Notes: generated by a model from the letters alone, not told the origin. Counted from the stretch's first letter, positions 24,603-34,977 are shown. The stretch: 44,168 nucleotides of DNA from Kalymmatonema hyalinum WJT4-NPBG1 (GCA_019359075.1 JAHHIB010000075.1:1-44168), one strand, 5' to 3'. Made by a program: numbers and translations.

Positions 24603-26048
24603 ATGGCAGAAGTAGAGGAAATATCCGATTTGGCAAAAAATTCGCAGTCCTGGAAAAAAACCAGTTCTGTAAAAGATTTGAAGCAAATCAAAATACCAAA
24701 GTGGCTTGTAGGACTGCTGATTTTGGGGCTTCTGGGTGGAGGAGGCTACCTAGGAACACAGCAGTTCATGATGACACAGCGTCAAGAACGCCAACGTCGG
24801 ATACAGACGGCTGTTGTTGAGCGGACAAATCTTCCTGTGACAATTTCGGCAAATGGCAACGTTAAGCCTGAACGCTCAATAAACCTTAGTCCAAAAACGT
24901 CGGGCGTGTTGAAGCAACTGCTGGTGAAGGAGGGCGATCGCGTCCAGCAAGGACAACTCTTAGCGTATATGGATGACTCAAACCTGCGGGGGCAACTCAC
25001 TCAGGCTCAAGGGCAACTGGAAAATGCCCAAGCAAATCTGCGGTTGGTGCTGGCGGGTAGCCGTTCTGAAGACATTGCGAAGGCACAAGCTGACGTCAGG
25101 AGCAATCAAGCACAGCTCATCCAAGCGCAATCTCGGTTGGACTTGGCAAGGGCACGGGTGAAGCGGTTACAGGCTCCCACGCAGGAAGGAGCAGTTGCCC
25201 GCGATACCTTGGACGAAGCTTTGACCGAAGAGCGCAACGCCAGAGATAATTTGGAACAGGTAAAGGCGAGTCTTGCTGCGGCAAGGCAGGAACTTGCTAA
25301 ACTCAACAATGGTTCTCGACCCGAGGAAATTGAGCAGGCGCGCGCCCAAGTCGTGTCAGCCGAGGGGAGTTTGCAGACAATTAAGGCACAAATTAATGAT
25401 ACAGTGATTCGCGCCCCATTCACTGGACTTGTCACGCGTAAGTTTGCCGATCCTGGTGCGTTCGTGACTCCCACTACAGCAGGAAGCGAGGTGACTTCGG
25501 CAACTTCTTCTTCTATCCTGGCATTAGCATCTCAAAATGAGGTGACGGCAAAAGTGGCTGAAACCAATATCTCTCAAATTAAAGTGGGACAGACAGTGAC
25601 TATCCAGGCAGATGCTTACCCGGATAAAAAATTTACAGGAAAGGTCGTCCAGGTCGCTGCTCAATCGACTGTAGAGCAGAATGTGACAAATTTTGAAGTC
25701 AAATCATCCCTTTCTGACCCAGAAAATCTCCTGCGGGCGGGGATGAATGTGAATGTGGACTTTAACGTTGGAAAGTTAGATAACGCGCTGGTGATTCCCA
25801 CAGTTGCTATTGTCCGCCAGGAAAATGCCAGTGGAGTGATGGTGTTCACAGGGGAAGAAAACAATAGAAGACCCAGATTCCGACCAATTACAACTGGGGT
25901 GACAGTGGGCAATAAAACGGTAGTTCGCTCTGGGCTGAGTGAGGGAGAGCGAGTGATGCTCAGTTTCCCGCCAGGGGCACGTCCTCAAGGTAATGGTACA
26001 CCCCGTGGTATGACGCCTTTCGGCGGACAACCAAGGCGTATGCGTTAG
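24603..26048 (+). CDS. Periplasmic adaptor (membrane fusion) protein of a MacA type
   Basis: The product has a cytoplasmic tail, one membrane helix (WLVGLLILGLLGGGGYLGTQ) and a biotinyl-lipoyl half (ISANGNVKPERSINLSPKTS, then GVLKQLLVKEGDRVQQG). A long Gln/Ala-rich coiled-coil hairpin spans about residues 125-260. The second lipoyl half and beta-barrel follow (INDTVIRAPFTGLVTRKFAD, later GQTVTIQADAYPDKKFTGKV), with a Pro/Gly/Arg-rich end. It would link the inner-membrane ABC permease to an outer-membrane channel; no tolC-like gene is in the window. ATG 24603 is chosen over a TTG at 24567, but its AGGAG lies 14 nt upstream, so the start is uncertain. The permease and ATPase genes follow in the same direction. 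Confidence 0.88.
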   Translation: MAEVEEISDLAKNSQSWKKTSSVKDLKQIKIPKWLVGLLILGLLGGGGYLGTQQFMMTQRQERQRRIQTAVVERTNLPVTISANGNVKPERSINLSPKTSGVLKQLLVKEGDRVQQGQLLAYMDDSNLRGQLTQAQGQLENAQANLRLVLAGSRSEDIAKAQADVRSNQAQLIQAQSRLDLARARVKRLQAPTQEGAVARDTLDEALTEERNARDNLEQVKASLAAARQELAKLNNGSRPEEIEQARAQVVSAEGSLQTIKAQINDTVIRAPFTGLVTRKFADPGAFVTPTTAGSEVTSATSSSILALASQNEVTAKVAETNISQIKVGQTVTIQADAYPDKKFTGKVVQVAAQSTVEQNVTNFEVKSSLSDPENLLRAGMNVNVDFNVGKLDNALVIPTVAIVRQENASGVMVFTGEENNRRPRFRPITTGVTVGNKTVVRSGLSEGERVMLSFPPGARPQGNGTPRGMTPFGGQPRRMR

Positions 26049-26212
26049 GAGGGGTCATGACAATTCAAAATTCACGCATTCGCTCATTCAATCCGCAAGA
26101 ACCCGATAAATAAATTTAGGCGGCTCAGATCCTGAATTAGTTAAAACTATTTCTCGTAATTGTGTAAAGTGCGTGCCGTAGGCATATTTTGAATTCAAAA
26201 ATGGTCATTTAA

Positions 26213-27472
26213 ATGGTAAGGTCTATTCGCCCAACGAAAGTCTCGTTAGTTGAAATCCTGACAATGGCAGTAGAAGCTATGTGGAGTAATCGTCTCCGCA
26301 CAGGGCTGACGATGTTGGGGGTAATCATCGGTATATCCTCTGTAATTGCTGTAACGTCTGTGGGTCAAGGTATCCAGAAAGCTACTGAGCAGCAGATTCA
26401 AGCTTTAGGCTCGAATGTTATACTGGTACTGGCGGGAGCGGCACGCTCTGGAGGTATCAGCCAGGGTTTTGGTTCTGCATCAACGCTAACATGGGAAGAT
26501 GCCCAGGCTGTTTCCCAACAAGTTACTGCTGCCGAGTCTGTCACCGCCTATCTACAACGTGCGGTACAGGTCGTTTATGCAGGACAGAACGTTTCCACAC
26601 AGGTACTGGGAACTGATTTGAATTACCCAGAGGTGAAAAATATTCATCCGCAAGAAGGACAGTACTTTACTCAGGAGGATTTAGACGGCGCTAATCCTGT
26701 TGTCGTTCTGGGTAGTAAGGTACGAGATGATTTATTTGGTGTTGGATCATCTGCTATTGGTTCTGATATTCGGATTCAAAACGGACGCTACAAGGTGATT
26801 GGCGTGATGGAATCGAAGGGAGCAGCGGGCGCACAGAACGTAGATGACCAAATGTATATTCCTCTGACAAATATGTCTGCGCGAATTGTGGGCAATAATG
26901 CTCTTAACGGTACTGCTATTAATGGTTTATGGTTAAAGGCTCAGGACGAGGCGCAGCTTGACGCAGCCCAGTTCCAGGTAACGAATTTGCTCCGTATTAG
27001 GCATAATATCTACCCGCCACAACCAGACGACTTTCGCATCATCAATCAAGTTGACATTATCAACACCTTCAGCAATGTTGTGGGACTGTTTACAATTTTG
27101 GTGGGGGCGATCGCAGGCATTTCCCTACTGGTTGGGGGCATTGGTATTGCAAACATCATGCTGGTTTCAGTTGTAGAGAGAACCCGAGAAATTGGCATTC
27201 GCAAAGCCGTAGGAGCGACCTACAGCGCGATTTTGAGCCAGTTTCTCACTGAAGCAGTCGTGGTTGCTATTGTGGGTGGAGTGATTGGGATTGGATTTGG
27301 GATTTGCCTTGCCCTGGCAGCAGCTAACATATTTAAATTTCCGTTTGTTGTGTCTTTCTGGTCAATCATTGCCGGATTTGGATTTTCGTTAGTGACTGGG
27401 CTGGTAGCAGGGGTGATTCCAGCCCGCAACGCCGCCCGACTTGACCCCATCGCTGCTTTACGGAGTGATTAA
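26213..27472 (+). CDS. MacB/FtsX-type ABC permease
   Basis: The 419-residue protein has the four-helix MacB layout. The first membrane segment follows NRLRTGLTMLGVIIGISSV. A large periplasmic domain covers about residues 60-280 (start GIQKATEQQIQALGSNVILV). Three C-terminal membrane segments include GGIGIANIMLVSVVERTREI, the GIRKAVGAT coupling motif and GVIPARNAARLDPIAALR at the end. Such permeases do not move substrate through the membrane; they use ATP-driven motion to push periplasmic substrate through the adaptor and outer-membrane channel. Unlike E. coli MacB, the ATPase is a separate gene, starting 1 bp after this stop. Candidate cargo is lipid, peptide or polysaccharide, but this is not determined by sequence. 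Confidence 0.9.
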   Translation: MVRSIRPTKVSLVEILTMAVEAMWSNRLRTGLTMLGVIIGISSVIAVTSVGQGIQKATEQQIQALGSNVILVLAGAARSGGISQGFGSASTLTWEDAQAVSQQVTAAESVTAYLQRAVQVVYAGQNVSTQVLGTDLNYPEVKNIHPQEGQYFTQEDLDGANPVVVLGSKVRDDLFGVGSSAIGSDIRIQNGRYKVIGVMESKGAAGAQNVDDQMYIPLTNMSARIVGNNALNGTAINGLWLKAQDEAQLDAAQFQVTNLLRIRHNIYPPQPDDFRIINQVDIINTFSNVVGLFTILVGAIAGISLLVGGIGIANIMLVSVVERTREIGIRKAVGATYSAILSQFLTEAVVVAIVGGVIGIGFGICLALAAANIFKFPFVVSFWSIIAGFGFSLVTGLVAGVIPARNAARLDPIAALRSD

Positions 27473-27473
27473 T

Positions 27474-28160
27474 ATGGCAACCATGATTTGGATGGAAGAT
27501 ATTACCAAAACCTATCGGTTAGCTGATACAGAAGTACCGATTCTTAAAGGTATCAACCTGACCATTGAGGAAGGAGAATATGTTGCCATCATGGGAATGT
27601 CTGGTTCTGGCAAGTCTACCCTGATGAACATCATCGGCTGTCTGGATCGCCCAACCGATGGACACTACGTCTTGGAAGGTCGGAATCTCACGACTCTAAA
27701 TAATGACGAATTAGCATACATCCGCAATCAGCGCCTTGGCTTTGTCTTTCAGCAATTCAACTTACTGCCTCGCGCCACTGCTGTTGAAAACGTTATGCTG
27801 CCGATGGTTTATGCTGGCGTTTCCAGACAGCAACGACGCAAGCGGGCAATTGAAGCTCTCACGCGAGTCGGACTGGCGGAACGGTTGCACAACCGCCCCA
27901 ATCAACTTTCTGGCGGACAACAGCAACGGGTGGCGATCGCCCGTGCTTTGGTCAATCGTCCTGCATTGGTGCTGGCAGATGAACCAACAGGAGCATTAGA
28001 TAGCCAGACTTCTCAGGAAGTGATGGAGTTGCTTACTGATTTGAACAACCAAGGTATCACGATTGTTATCGTTACCCATGAGGCTGATGTCGCCGCCCAA
28101 ACCCAGCGAGTCATTCACGTTAAGGATGGTTTGATTGTGTCGCCAGTCATTAGGGGGTAG
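27474..28160 (+). CDS. LolD/MacB-type ABC exporter ATPase
   Basis: The 228-residue ATPase has Walker [11 protein letters not shown], the family-typical [18 protein letters not shown] around the Q loop, signature [15 protein letters not shown], Walker [13 protein letters not shown] and a late VTHEADVAA switch His. The ATG at 27474 begins 1 bp after the permease stop; an in-frame ATG at 27441 inside the permease gene is less likely. It drives the permease encoded upstream. Downstream it converges with the exoprotein gene after a 140-bp spacer without a strong terminator. Confidence 0.92.
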   Translation: MATMIWMEDITKTYRLADTEVPILKGINLTIEEGEYVAIMGMSGSGKSTLMNIIGCLDRPTDGHYVLEGRNLTTLNNDELAYIRNQRLGFVFQQFNLLPRATAVENVMLPMVYAGVSRQQRRKRAIEALTRVGLAERLHNRPNQLSGGQQQRVAIARALVNRPALVLADEPTGALDSQTSQEVMELLTDLNNQGITIVIVTHEADVAAQTQRVIHVKDGLIVSPVIRG

Positions 28161-28300
28161 AGTATACCCAAACCAGCCATCTCTACAATTTGGACTTTGG
28201 CTGAACGAATCGCACTACGTGCATTCTGAGCACATAATGTAACGAACTGTAACGCTACGTCAGTCAGCAACACAATTGCTTAAGATGTGAATACTGGCAT

Positions 28301-31207
28301 TTAAAAAGCACTGCAAGACACAGGGTTCTGCCATGAACCATGAGACGTGATGGTGGGTGGATTAGCTGTGAGGACTACCTCACCTTTAGAGTTTATCACC
28401 CATCCAGTAGCTTCTACGATGTGTTCTGGTGTAGCAGTAGTTGGTTTGCTGGTAACAGATGGACTCTTGCGGTTATCGCTGCTAGGATTGAGACTCACCC
28501 AATCTACCTGCACTGCATCTGGTGTCAACATATCTAAGGGACTGGCGGGTATGCCACCTCGTCCGGTGACAAGAAATGAACTGGCTCTTTGCCTGCTACC
28601 AGGATTGCAGCTAGTATCAATTCGTTGTGAAACATCAAAGAAATTTGTAGGTAGTTCCACTAATCCCCGATTTGGGTCAATATCAGGTGTGTTGAGTTCT
28701 ACAGTGCCGTCTACACCAAACTCTGAACTGGCAGTAATGTCACTCAGGGAAGTTAGGCTTTGGCGGGGTTGAATGCCATAGATGCCAAATGCTTTAATAT
28801 CTACTCTTCCACCAATGCCAGTGTAAGCATTGGCAGAGATGTCGCTATTTTCACCCCTGACGCCGACGATGAAACCGTTAGGAGTATTGATGGTGATGTT
28901 GCCGCCGTCTCCAGGCTGTTGTGCTGTGCCTGCGGTGGTGGAGATGAAACTTCCACGACGCAACAAAAGTAAGTTTCCTATCTCTAGCCCAATATTTCCA
29001 CCCTGACCCGTTGTGGTCTTTGCATTAATCTCACTTTCATTATCAAGTTCAATCGTATCTGCCACAATGCTGATATTTCCAGCGTTCCCCTTGCCAGAGA
29101 TATCGGTATTTACAGATGAACGGTTCCGTAACTCCATACGGTTTGCTTGAATGTTAATTTCTCCAGCGTTCCCTGTGGCATTTGCCCCCGTAGCACTCCT
29201 GATCTGAGAACCGTCCATCTGCAAAGCATTTGCACTGATGTTGAGTTTTCCACCATCACCCACGCCATAGGAATCAGTAGATATACCTGTTCCTTTGGTT
29301 ACAAAAGAGCCTGCAACCTGAATGTTGATGTCTCCAGCGTTACCTGTTTCTATCGTACGGCTAAACACTCCGGAATCTTCAATCTGCAAAGAATTTGCAC
29401 TGATGTTGATGTTCCCAGCGTTACTATTAGAAGTATCACTCAATATACCTGCATATTTTATGACTAAAGAATCGGCGACCCGAATGTTGATGTCTCCGGC
29501 GTTCCCTCGGCTATTTTCGTTGGTATAAGTATCGATTCCTGACCCTTCAAGTAAAAAAGAATTTGCGCTAATATTGATGTTTCCAGCGTCACCGTTGCCA
29601 AAGCTAACAGTACCTATACCTGTGCCTCGTACTTCCAAAGAGTCGGCGACCTGAAGGTTGATTTCTCCAACCTTACCTGGCTTTCCTGTACGGCTAAACA
29701 CTCCTGAGCTTTCAATCTCCAAAGAATTTGCACTAATACTGACTTTTCCAGCATTATCCGTGACAGTATCGCTTAATATACCGGCACTCTTTACCACCAT
29801 AGGGCCTGCGACTTGAATGTTGATATCTCCAGCTTTTCCTGTACTATCTCGCTCCGTACTGATAACGACACCCGAATCTAGCAAAGAAAAAGAACTTGCC
29901 CGAATGTTGATGTTTCCAGCGTCACCTGTGCCCCATGCTTCAGTGACCACGTTAGTGTTATTCTTCATTGTGATGTTGTTGTTGGCAACCAGGTTAATTT
30001 GTCCGCCCTTACCCGTACCCCATGCGGCACTTCCCACGCCAGTATCGTTAAACGTGATGTTGTCGGCAACCAGGTTAACTTGTCCTGAGTCACCCGTGCT
30101 GGATGCTTGAGTACTCACGGCATTCTGATTCTCAAACGTGATGTTGCTGGCAACCAGCTTAATTTGTCCGCCACTCCCCAAACTGTAAGTGTGCGCTCTG
30201 ATGTTGGACTCATTGATACCTATGTTCTGGCCGACAACGCTAACTTCTCCCCCATTTCTATCGCCAAGGGTATCACCTTGTACAATTGACTGCTGAGTGA
30301 AATTGATGTTCCTACCAGTCATCGCAATCGAACCACCACCTACTCCTGTGGTACTCACGAATGTTTTCTGTGAAAACTGGATATCACCAAAACTGGGAGT
30401 GTCATAACTGAGCTTCCAACCTTGTTGTATCGGTAGGAGACTCACAGATCCATTGCTGCCAACACTGCCGATTTCAATACGTCCGGATGGTGACTTGAGA
30501 ATGCCACCCTCGAAGGACACATTACCTCCCACGAGTGCTAAGGTTTGCCCCGATTTGACTTGCAATCCCGTAAAGCTAGTGTCCACTGGGGGACGGGGTT
30601 GTCTGATGAAAACATCCTCTGCCTTGACAATATTTTCATAATTAATGTCGTGCCCAGGTCCTTGTACCAGAATCGATCCTGGATTGCTGCCCATATTTAG
30701 TCCAACAGGTGCGGTTATTGTCAACAGGGGTAAGTCTTGTGATGGAGTGGCACTGAATTTAGTACCATCGGCAAAATTTATACTGTTAGCTGTACTTGCA
30801 ATAAACGAACCCCCAATATTTAAACTGGCATTCGGTCCAAATACAATTCCCTGAGGGTTAATCAGAAAAAGGTTAGCCGTCCCTAGGGTGCGGATCAACC
30901 CATCAATATTAGATATCGACCCACCTGTGACTCGACTGATAATGTTTTGAATATCTACAGTATTGTTAAATAAAGCTCCCCCACCAGTGGGAACAGAAAA
31001 CTGTTGGAAGCTGTGGAACAGATTAGTGCCTGCTTGTGTTCCGCCTGTGATATTGAAGATATTGCCATTGATGTTGACGATGGAATTATTCGGTAAAGTG
31101 GCATCAGGGGTAATTTGAGCTTGAGTGGAATCTGCCGATAAAGTATAGACACCAGCGATCGCCATTCCTAAGAAAGCGCCCCAACAAGTACTTCGCAAAC
31201 CACCCAT
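28301..31207 (-). CDS. Two-partner-secretion exoprotein with filamentous haemagglutinin N-terminal domain
   Basis: The product is about 968 residues. After a signal peptide (cleavage near STQAQ) comes the TPS domain: NGNIFNITGGTQAGTNLFHS, the diagnostic NLFLINPQGIVFGPNASLNI and GGSFIASTA. The middle is a long beta-helix of degenerate units like GNAGDINIQVAGS and NISANSLQIEDSGVF. A block of about 110 residues is visibly duplicated (compare KSAGILSD and KYAGILSD segments). The C-terminal part ends with a Cys-containing DTSCNPGSRQRASSFLVTGR motif common in cyanobacterial TpsA-like proteins. Secretion would need a TpsB-type outer-membrane partner, absent from this window. The start at 31207 has GGGAG 7 nt upstream and is preferred to 31252. 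It probably acts in adhesion or surface structure. Confidence 0.85.
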   Translation of the reverse strand: MGGLRSTCWGAFLGMAIAGVYTLSADSTQAQITPDATLPNNSIVNINGNIFNITGGTQAGTNLFHSFQQFSVPTGGGALFNNTVDIQNIISRVTGGSISNIDGLIRTLGTANLFLINPQGIVFGPNASLNIGGSFIASTANSINFADGTKFSATPSQDLPLLTITAPVGLNMGSNPGSILVQGPGHDINYENIVKAEDVFIRQPRPPVDTSFTGLQVKSGQTLALVGGNVSFEGGILKSPSGRIEIGSVGSNGSVSLLPIQQGWKLSYDTPSFGDIQFSQKTFVSTTGVGGGSIAMTGRNINFTQQSIVQGDTLGDRNGGEVSVVGQNIGINESNIRAHTYSLGSGGQIKLVASNITFENQNAVSTQASSTGDSGQVNLVADNITFNDTGVGSAAWGTGKGGQINLVANNNITMKNNTNVVTEAWGTGDAGNINIRASSFSLLDSGVVISTERDSTGKAGDINIQVAGPMVVKSAGILSDTVTDNAGKVSISANSLEIESSGVFSRTGKPGKVGEINLQVADSLEVRGTGIGTVSFGNGDAGNINISANSFLLEGSGIDTYTNENSRGNAGDINIRVADSLVIKYAGILSDTSNSNAGNINISANSLQIEDSGVFSRTIETGNAGDINIQVAGSFVTKGTGISTDSYGVGDGGKLNISANALQMDGSQIRSATGANATGNAGEINIQANRMELRNRSSVNTDISGKGNAGNISIVADTIELDNESEINAKTTTGQGGNIGLEIGNLLLLRRGSFISTTAGTAQQPGDGGNITINTPNGFIVGVRGENSDISANAYTGIGGRVDIKAFGIYGIQPRQSLTSLSDITASSEFGVDGTVELNTPDIDPNRGLVELPTNFFDVSQRIDTSCNPGSRQRASSFLVTGRGGIPASPLDMLTPDAVQVDWVSLNPSSDNRKSPSVTSKPTTATPEHIVEATGWVINSKGEVVLTANPPTITSHGSWQNPVSCSAF

Positions 31208-31440
31208 TGTACTCTCCCAACCTGTGTAGTAATTGCACCTTAAATCAACCACAATTAGTCGAAGTCAAGTTAACACCTGTATACTTCTCAGCTAGAGAGT
31301 GGCGATTTTACCCAAACCGCTAATTCTTTATAAAACCTCATCAAACTTGGCAACGTGTCTTCAGAATGCACGTAGTCAGATTCGTTTTTTCAACTATTAC
31401 ATTTTGACAGAATCAATCACCGGAAAAACACGGCTGTTGT

Positions 31441-34400
31441 TTAAATTAACAAATGCACCTGCGAACCCTGTTGAGTTTTACTCACTTCAATTCGGGCTTG
31501 AAAGGCTTCTTTAAGATGGGGCATATGAGTTACTGTCAGGATACAAGCAAAATCAGATGCGATCGCATTAATCGCTGCAATTAGGCGATCGCATCCTTCT
31601 GCATCTTGTGTCCCAAACCCTTCATCCACAATCAACAATTGCAACGCCGCCCCCGCCCGCTGCGCTAATAATTTCGCCAACGCTAAACGGATCGCAAAGT
31701 TAATTCTAAACGCTTCTCCACCAGAGTAAGTTTCATAAGCCCGCGTTCCTCTAGCATCAGCAATCAAGATATCCAAAGTGTCTATCAGCTTGGCATTTTT
31801 CTTGCTTGCCTTACCACTCTTTCCAGCCCTTTGTGTAACAAATTGAACGTGTAGCTGATTGGCACTCAGTCGCGAAAGCAGTTGATTTGTCTCAATTTCC
31901 AATTGCGGTAAGACATTCTCAATCATCAATGCTTGGATACCATTTTTACCAAAAGCTTGTGATAATTCCTGATAAATGCGATGTTGTCGTCTTGCTTCTT
32001 GCAATTGCTGCTGCTGTTGTTCATACTGAAGTTGCAATGTTTCTAGTTGGTGAGCCTGCTGCTGCAAGCGTCCCAACTGACCAATTTGTTCGTCAAGTTG
32101 CCGTCGGCGTGATGCCAATTGCTGCTCTAATGCTGGGATTTGAGCAGATGGATTTGCTGATTCTTCGAGCTGCTGGACGATGCTTTCGATTTGGGTAGCA
32201 AGTCTTTGCCGCTCAGTTAATCTCGCTTGCAAAGATACCTCTAACTCTTGTAATCTTGTTTTCAGTTGCGGATACTGTTGCTGCGCCCCCACAAGTTGTT
32301 GATAGCGTAACTGCCAAGATTGAGCTTTGCGTACAGCCATGCGAAGATTGTTATGCTCTTCTGACACGTAACCAATTTCAGCTATGTGGCGCTCAAGAGC
32401 GGCGATTTGCCTGGCACATTCAGATTGCGTTGCTTCTTGCTGGGTTCTAGTTTGTAATTGGGCAATTTGTGCCTGAATCTCTGGTTTTCGTGCGTCTATC
32501 TGCGCTTGACGCTTTGCCGCATCTTTAATTTGGCTGAGTCTAATTTCTGCCCACCGCCACCGCTCTACTTCGTTACGGGCAAGGGCGTGGTCTTGTTCAT
32601 TGTAGTTGAGTTGTTGTAAATATTGTTGAAGTTGCTGGAGTTCGGCTTGGGTTTCATGAGCATAGTTACCCATTTGCAACCAGCGCTCTAATTGCTGCTT
32701 TTCAGCGACTATTTCTTGTAGTTGTTGTTCGACATCACTTGTCGCCTGCAACTGTGCTGCCAATTGTCCCCTTTGTTCCCGTAAGGCATCATAATGAGAC
32801 AATTCCTGTGATATCTCACGATATTCCTGCCTGAGTACCTGAATTTCTCTATCAGAGACAGCCATTCGCTCCCTGACTATCCACAACTCATCTTGTGCAT
32901 CTTTGTACTCTATTTTGGTTTTATCTACGACACGATTCCAGTAATGTTCCTCTAGAGAACGTTCGCACAAAGGACAGATAGCATTGGGATTTTGGAGCAT
33001 TTGCAGCTTTTGCTGGAGTTCTCCCAGCAGTTTTTCAAAGTCCCGTTGATGAGCCTGCAAACGTTCGATCAGGTGACGCCTTTCCTGTCCTTTTTCCTGC
33101 ACTCGTTGTAGATAAACCCGCTTCTTCTCCAATTCTTCTATCTGTATTGCCACTTCCATCACTGCTTGTTGCAGTTGCGGTTGGCGTCTGTGCTGGCGTT
33201 GTAATTGGTTGGCTGTTGCTTCGAGTTGTTCGAGTCGAGCAACTAAACCAGCATGAGCGCGATCCAATTGGCTTTGCAATGTTGCCCGTTGTTGCAACAG
33301 GGGAGCGACTTGCAGTTGTAACTGATCCATTTGAGCAACACGGTTGCGTGCAGCAGCAAGTTGTGCTATGGCAGCTTCTACTTCATCTGACTTAGTCAGA
33401 GTTTGCTGAAGTTCTTGCTCTTGTTGCTGCACAGCGGCGAGTTGTGCCTCTGCGTGTTGTAATTGCCGTTCAATTTCGTTAATTTGTTTGGTAAGCTGCT
33501 GTTGTTTTTGTTGCCGTGCTTGTTGGGCGCGAGTGTATTCTTCAAATTGAGCGCCCATCGCTTCTTCTTGAGATTGCAGAACTTGGTATTCGTTGTACCC
33601 AGCTTCAATCTCAGCTGCTTGATTTAAGAGTTCTTCTAAAGAAGAGAACTGAGAGTGAATTGCTGAGCGCTCTTGTTGCAGGCGATCGCAGTCTTGAGTA
33701 AGATTCTGGTACTGCTGCCTAACAAAGTTCAGTTGTTGCTCCCAGTTTTGCCGCTGATGCTGGACAACTTGCAAACTTTGTAATTGAATATTTTCAAAGG
33801 CTTGTACCTGTTGCAACTGGTTGATTTCGGCTTCCAAGTCGCCTTGTTTTTGGGCAATTGCTTCACGTTGTTGCAGTTGAGATCTCAGCGAATCCAAAAG
33901 GCGCTCTAGTTCTTCCGTTCTTGCTTTAAACTGGCGTGAGAGTTCTTTTGCCCGTTCTTCTAATTGATCATACTGATTGAGTTTTAATAATTCTGCTAAT
34001 ATTTCCTTACGCTCACTAGGTCGCTTGAGCATGAATTCATCGGCACGACCTTGACGCAGGTATGCCGAATTGATGAAAGTTTCGTAATCAAGCTTAATAT
34101 GTTCTAGAATCAAATCTTGTGTTGCACGTACCCCTTTGCCGGTAAGTGCGCGAAACCCAGTGGGTATTTGTATTTGAAATTCCAGAGCACCACTTCCACC
34201 CCGCACTCGGGTGCGAATCACTTTATATGTTTGCTGGTTTGCTTCAAAGATGAAATCAACTCTAACTTCTTTTGCACCTGTTTGGATAACGTCATCTTCG
34301 CTAGAAGCTCTGCTTTCACCCCAAATTGCCCAAGTGATAGCTTCGAGGAGGGAAGATTTTCCAGCGCCATTGGAACCACAAATACAAGCCGTATGTAACC

Positions 34401-34467
34401 CGCGAAAATCTAAAGTAGCATCGCGGTAACTGAGGAAGTTTTTGAGAGTAAGTTGGATTGGAATCAT
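31441..34467 (-). CDS. sbcC: SbcC-type nuclease subunit (Rad50-like SMC ATPase)
   Basis: The 1008-residue protein starts with the Rad50/SbcC head: IPIQLTLKNFLSYRDATLDF, Walker A CGSNGAGKSSLLEA and a Q-loop region AYLRQGRADEFMLKRPSERK. Two long Gln/Glu-rich coiled-coil arms follow, meeting at a zinc hook CPLC near residue 497 (NPNAICPLCERSL). The C-terminal head carries the signature YSGGEAFRINFAIRLALAKL and Walker B LQLLIVDEGFGTQDAEG. With SbcD it cuts hairpins and processes double-strand ends; no sbcD gene is next to it, so the partner must lie elsewhere. Length is normal for the family. No operon partners are visible. Confidence 0.92.
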   Translation of the reverse strand: MIPIQLTLKNFLSYRDATLDFRGLHTACICGSNGAGKSSLLEAITWAIWGESRASSEDDVIQTGAKEVRVDFIFEANQQTYKVIRTRVRGGSGALEFQIQIPTGFRALTGKGVRATQDLILEHIKLDYETFINSAYLRQGRADEFMLKRPSERKEILAELLKLNQYDQLEERAKELSRQFKARTEELERLLDSLRSQLQQREAIAQKQGDLEAEINQLQQVQAFENIQLQSLQVVQHQRQNWEQQLNFVRQQYQNLTQDCDRLQQERSAIHSQFSSLEELLNQAAEIEAGYNEYQVLQSQEEAMGAQFEEYTRAQQARQQKQQQLTKQINEIERQLQHAEAQLAAVQQQEQELQQTLTKSDEVEAAIAQLAAARNRVAQMDQLQLQVAPLLQQRATLQSQLDRAHAGLVARLEQLEATANQLQRQHRRQPQLQQAVMEVAIQIEELEKKRVYLQRVQEKGQERRHLIERLQAHQRDFEKLLGELQQKLQMLQNPNAICPLCERSLEEHYWNRVVDKTKIEYKDAQDELWIVRERMAVSDREIQVLRQEYREISQELSHYDALREQRGQLAAQLQATSDVEQQLQEIVAEKQQLERWLQMGNYAHETQAELQQLQQYLQQLNYNEQDHALARNEVERWRWAEIRLSQIKDAAKRQAQIDARKPEIQAQIAQLQTRTQQEATQSECARQIAALERHIAEIGYVSEEHNNLRMAVRKAQSWQLRYQQLVGAQQQYPQLKTRLQELEVSLQARLTERQRLATQIESIVQQLEESANPSAQIPALEQQLASRRRQLDEQIGQLGRLQQQAHQLETLQLQYEQQQQQLQEARRQHRIYQELSQAFGKNGIQALMIENVLPQLEIETNQLLSRLSANQLHVQFVTQRAGKSGKASKKNAKLIDTLDILIADARGTRAYETYSGGEAFRINFAIRLALAKLLAQRAGAALQLLIVDEGFGTQDAEGCDRLIAAINAIASDFACILTVTHMPHLKEAFQARIEVSKTQQGSQVHLLI

Positions 34468-34977
34468 CGAGGATTGGGCGCTAGACCTTTTTTTTATAAA
34501 TAACAGTACATATGCTCTTTTTGTTAGTTTAGCTAGCTAAAAATAATGTTTCTAGTCTTTAACACCTGAAGTTAACGAATGTTAACAATATAATGAGTGT
34601 TTTTTTCATATTAGGCAAACATTTTTTACTACCAGCGTGGAAAAATTCATCTTTGCTTCGGTTCTTTCCTTTTTGCCTTCCATAAATAACCAGCTAGTTT
34701 GATTCTTTAAACGCTTTACAGGTAAGGAGGATGAGGTGAAAAAAGAGGGCGGAAAGGGGGACAAGGGGAGCGACAGACAAGGGAAATTCTCCTTGTTCCC
34801 TTGTTCCATCTCGCCTACTTTTAATTAAGAACGGGGGTAGTGGCAAATTTTATTTGCCAGGATTTTCTGGTGATGGTAGACGAACGCTTGTGTGCATCAT
34901 AAAAAAACAAACCCGTTTGTGCAGGTTTAGTTTTACAAGCAGCGACTAGAAGTCGCAAAGGCGTATTTTGGTGATTC
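34468..34977. other. Intergenic region with repeats
   Basis: No gene is supported; a 67-codon minus-strand frame (34606-34809) is low complexity. A purine-rich stretch at 34730-34790 ends in a 9-bp inverted repeat (ACAAGGGAA 34777-34785 with TTCCCTTGT 34796-34804). At about 34885-34965 lies a degraded copy of the repeat seen at 37880-38085, recognisable from the GCGACTAGAAGTCGC palindrome. Confidence 0.5.

Noticed and set aside
24603-28160. Calling the exporter DevBCA (heterocyst glycolipid exporter)
   Set aside because: Gene order is similar, but the permease shows the MacB/FtsX pattern and the ATPase the LolD/MacB type; no heterocyst-specific genes are nearby.
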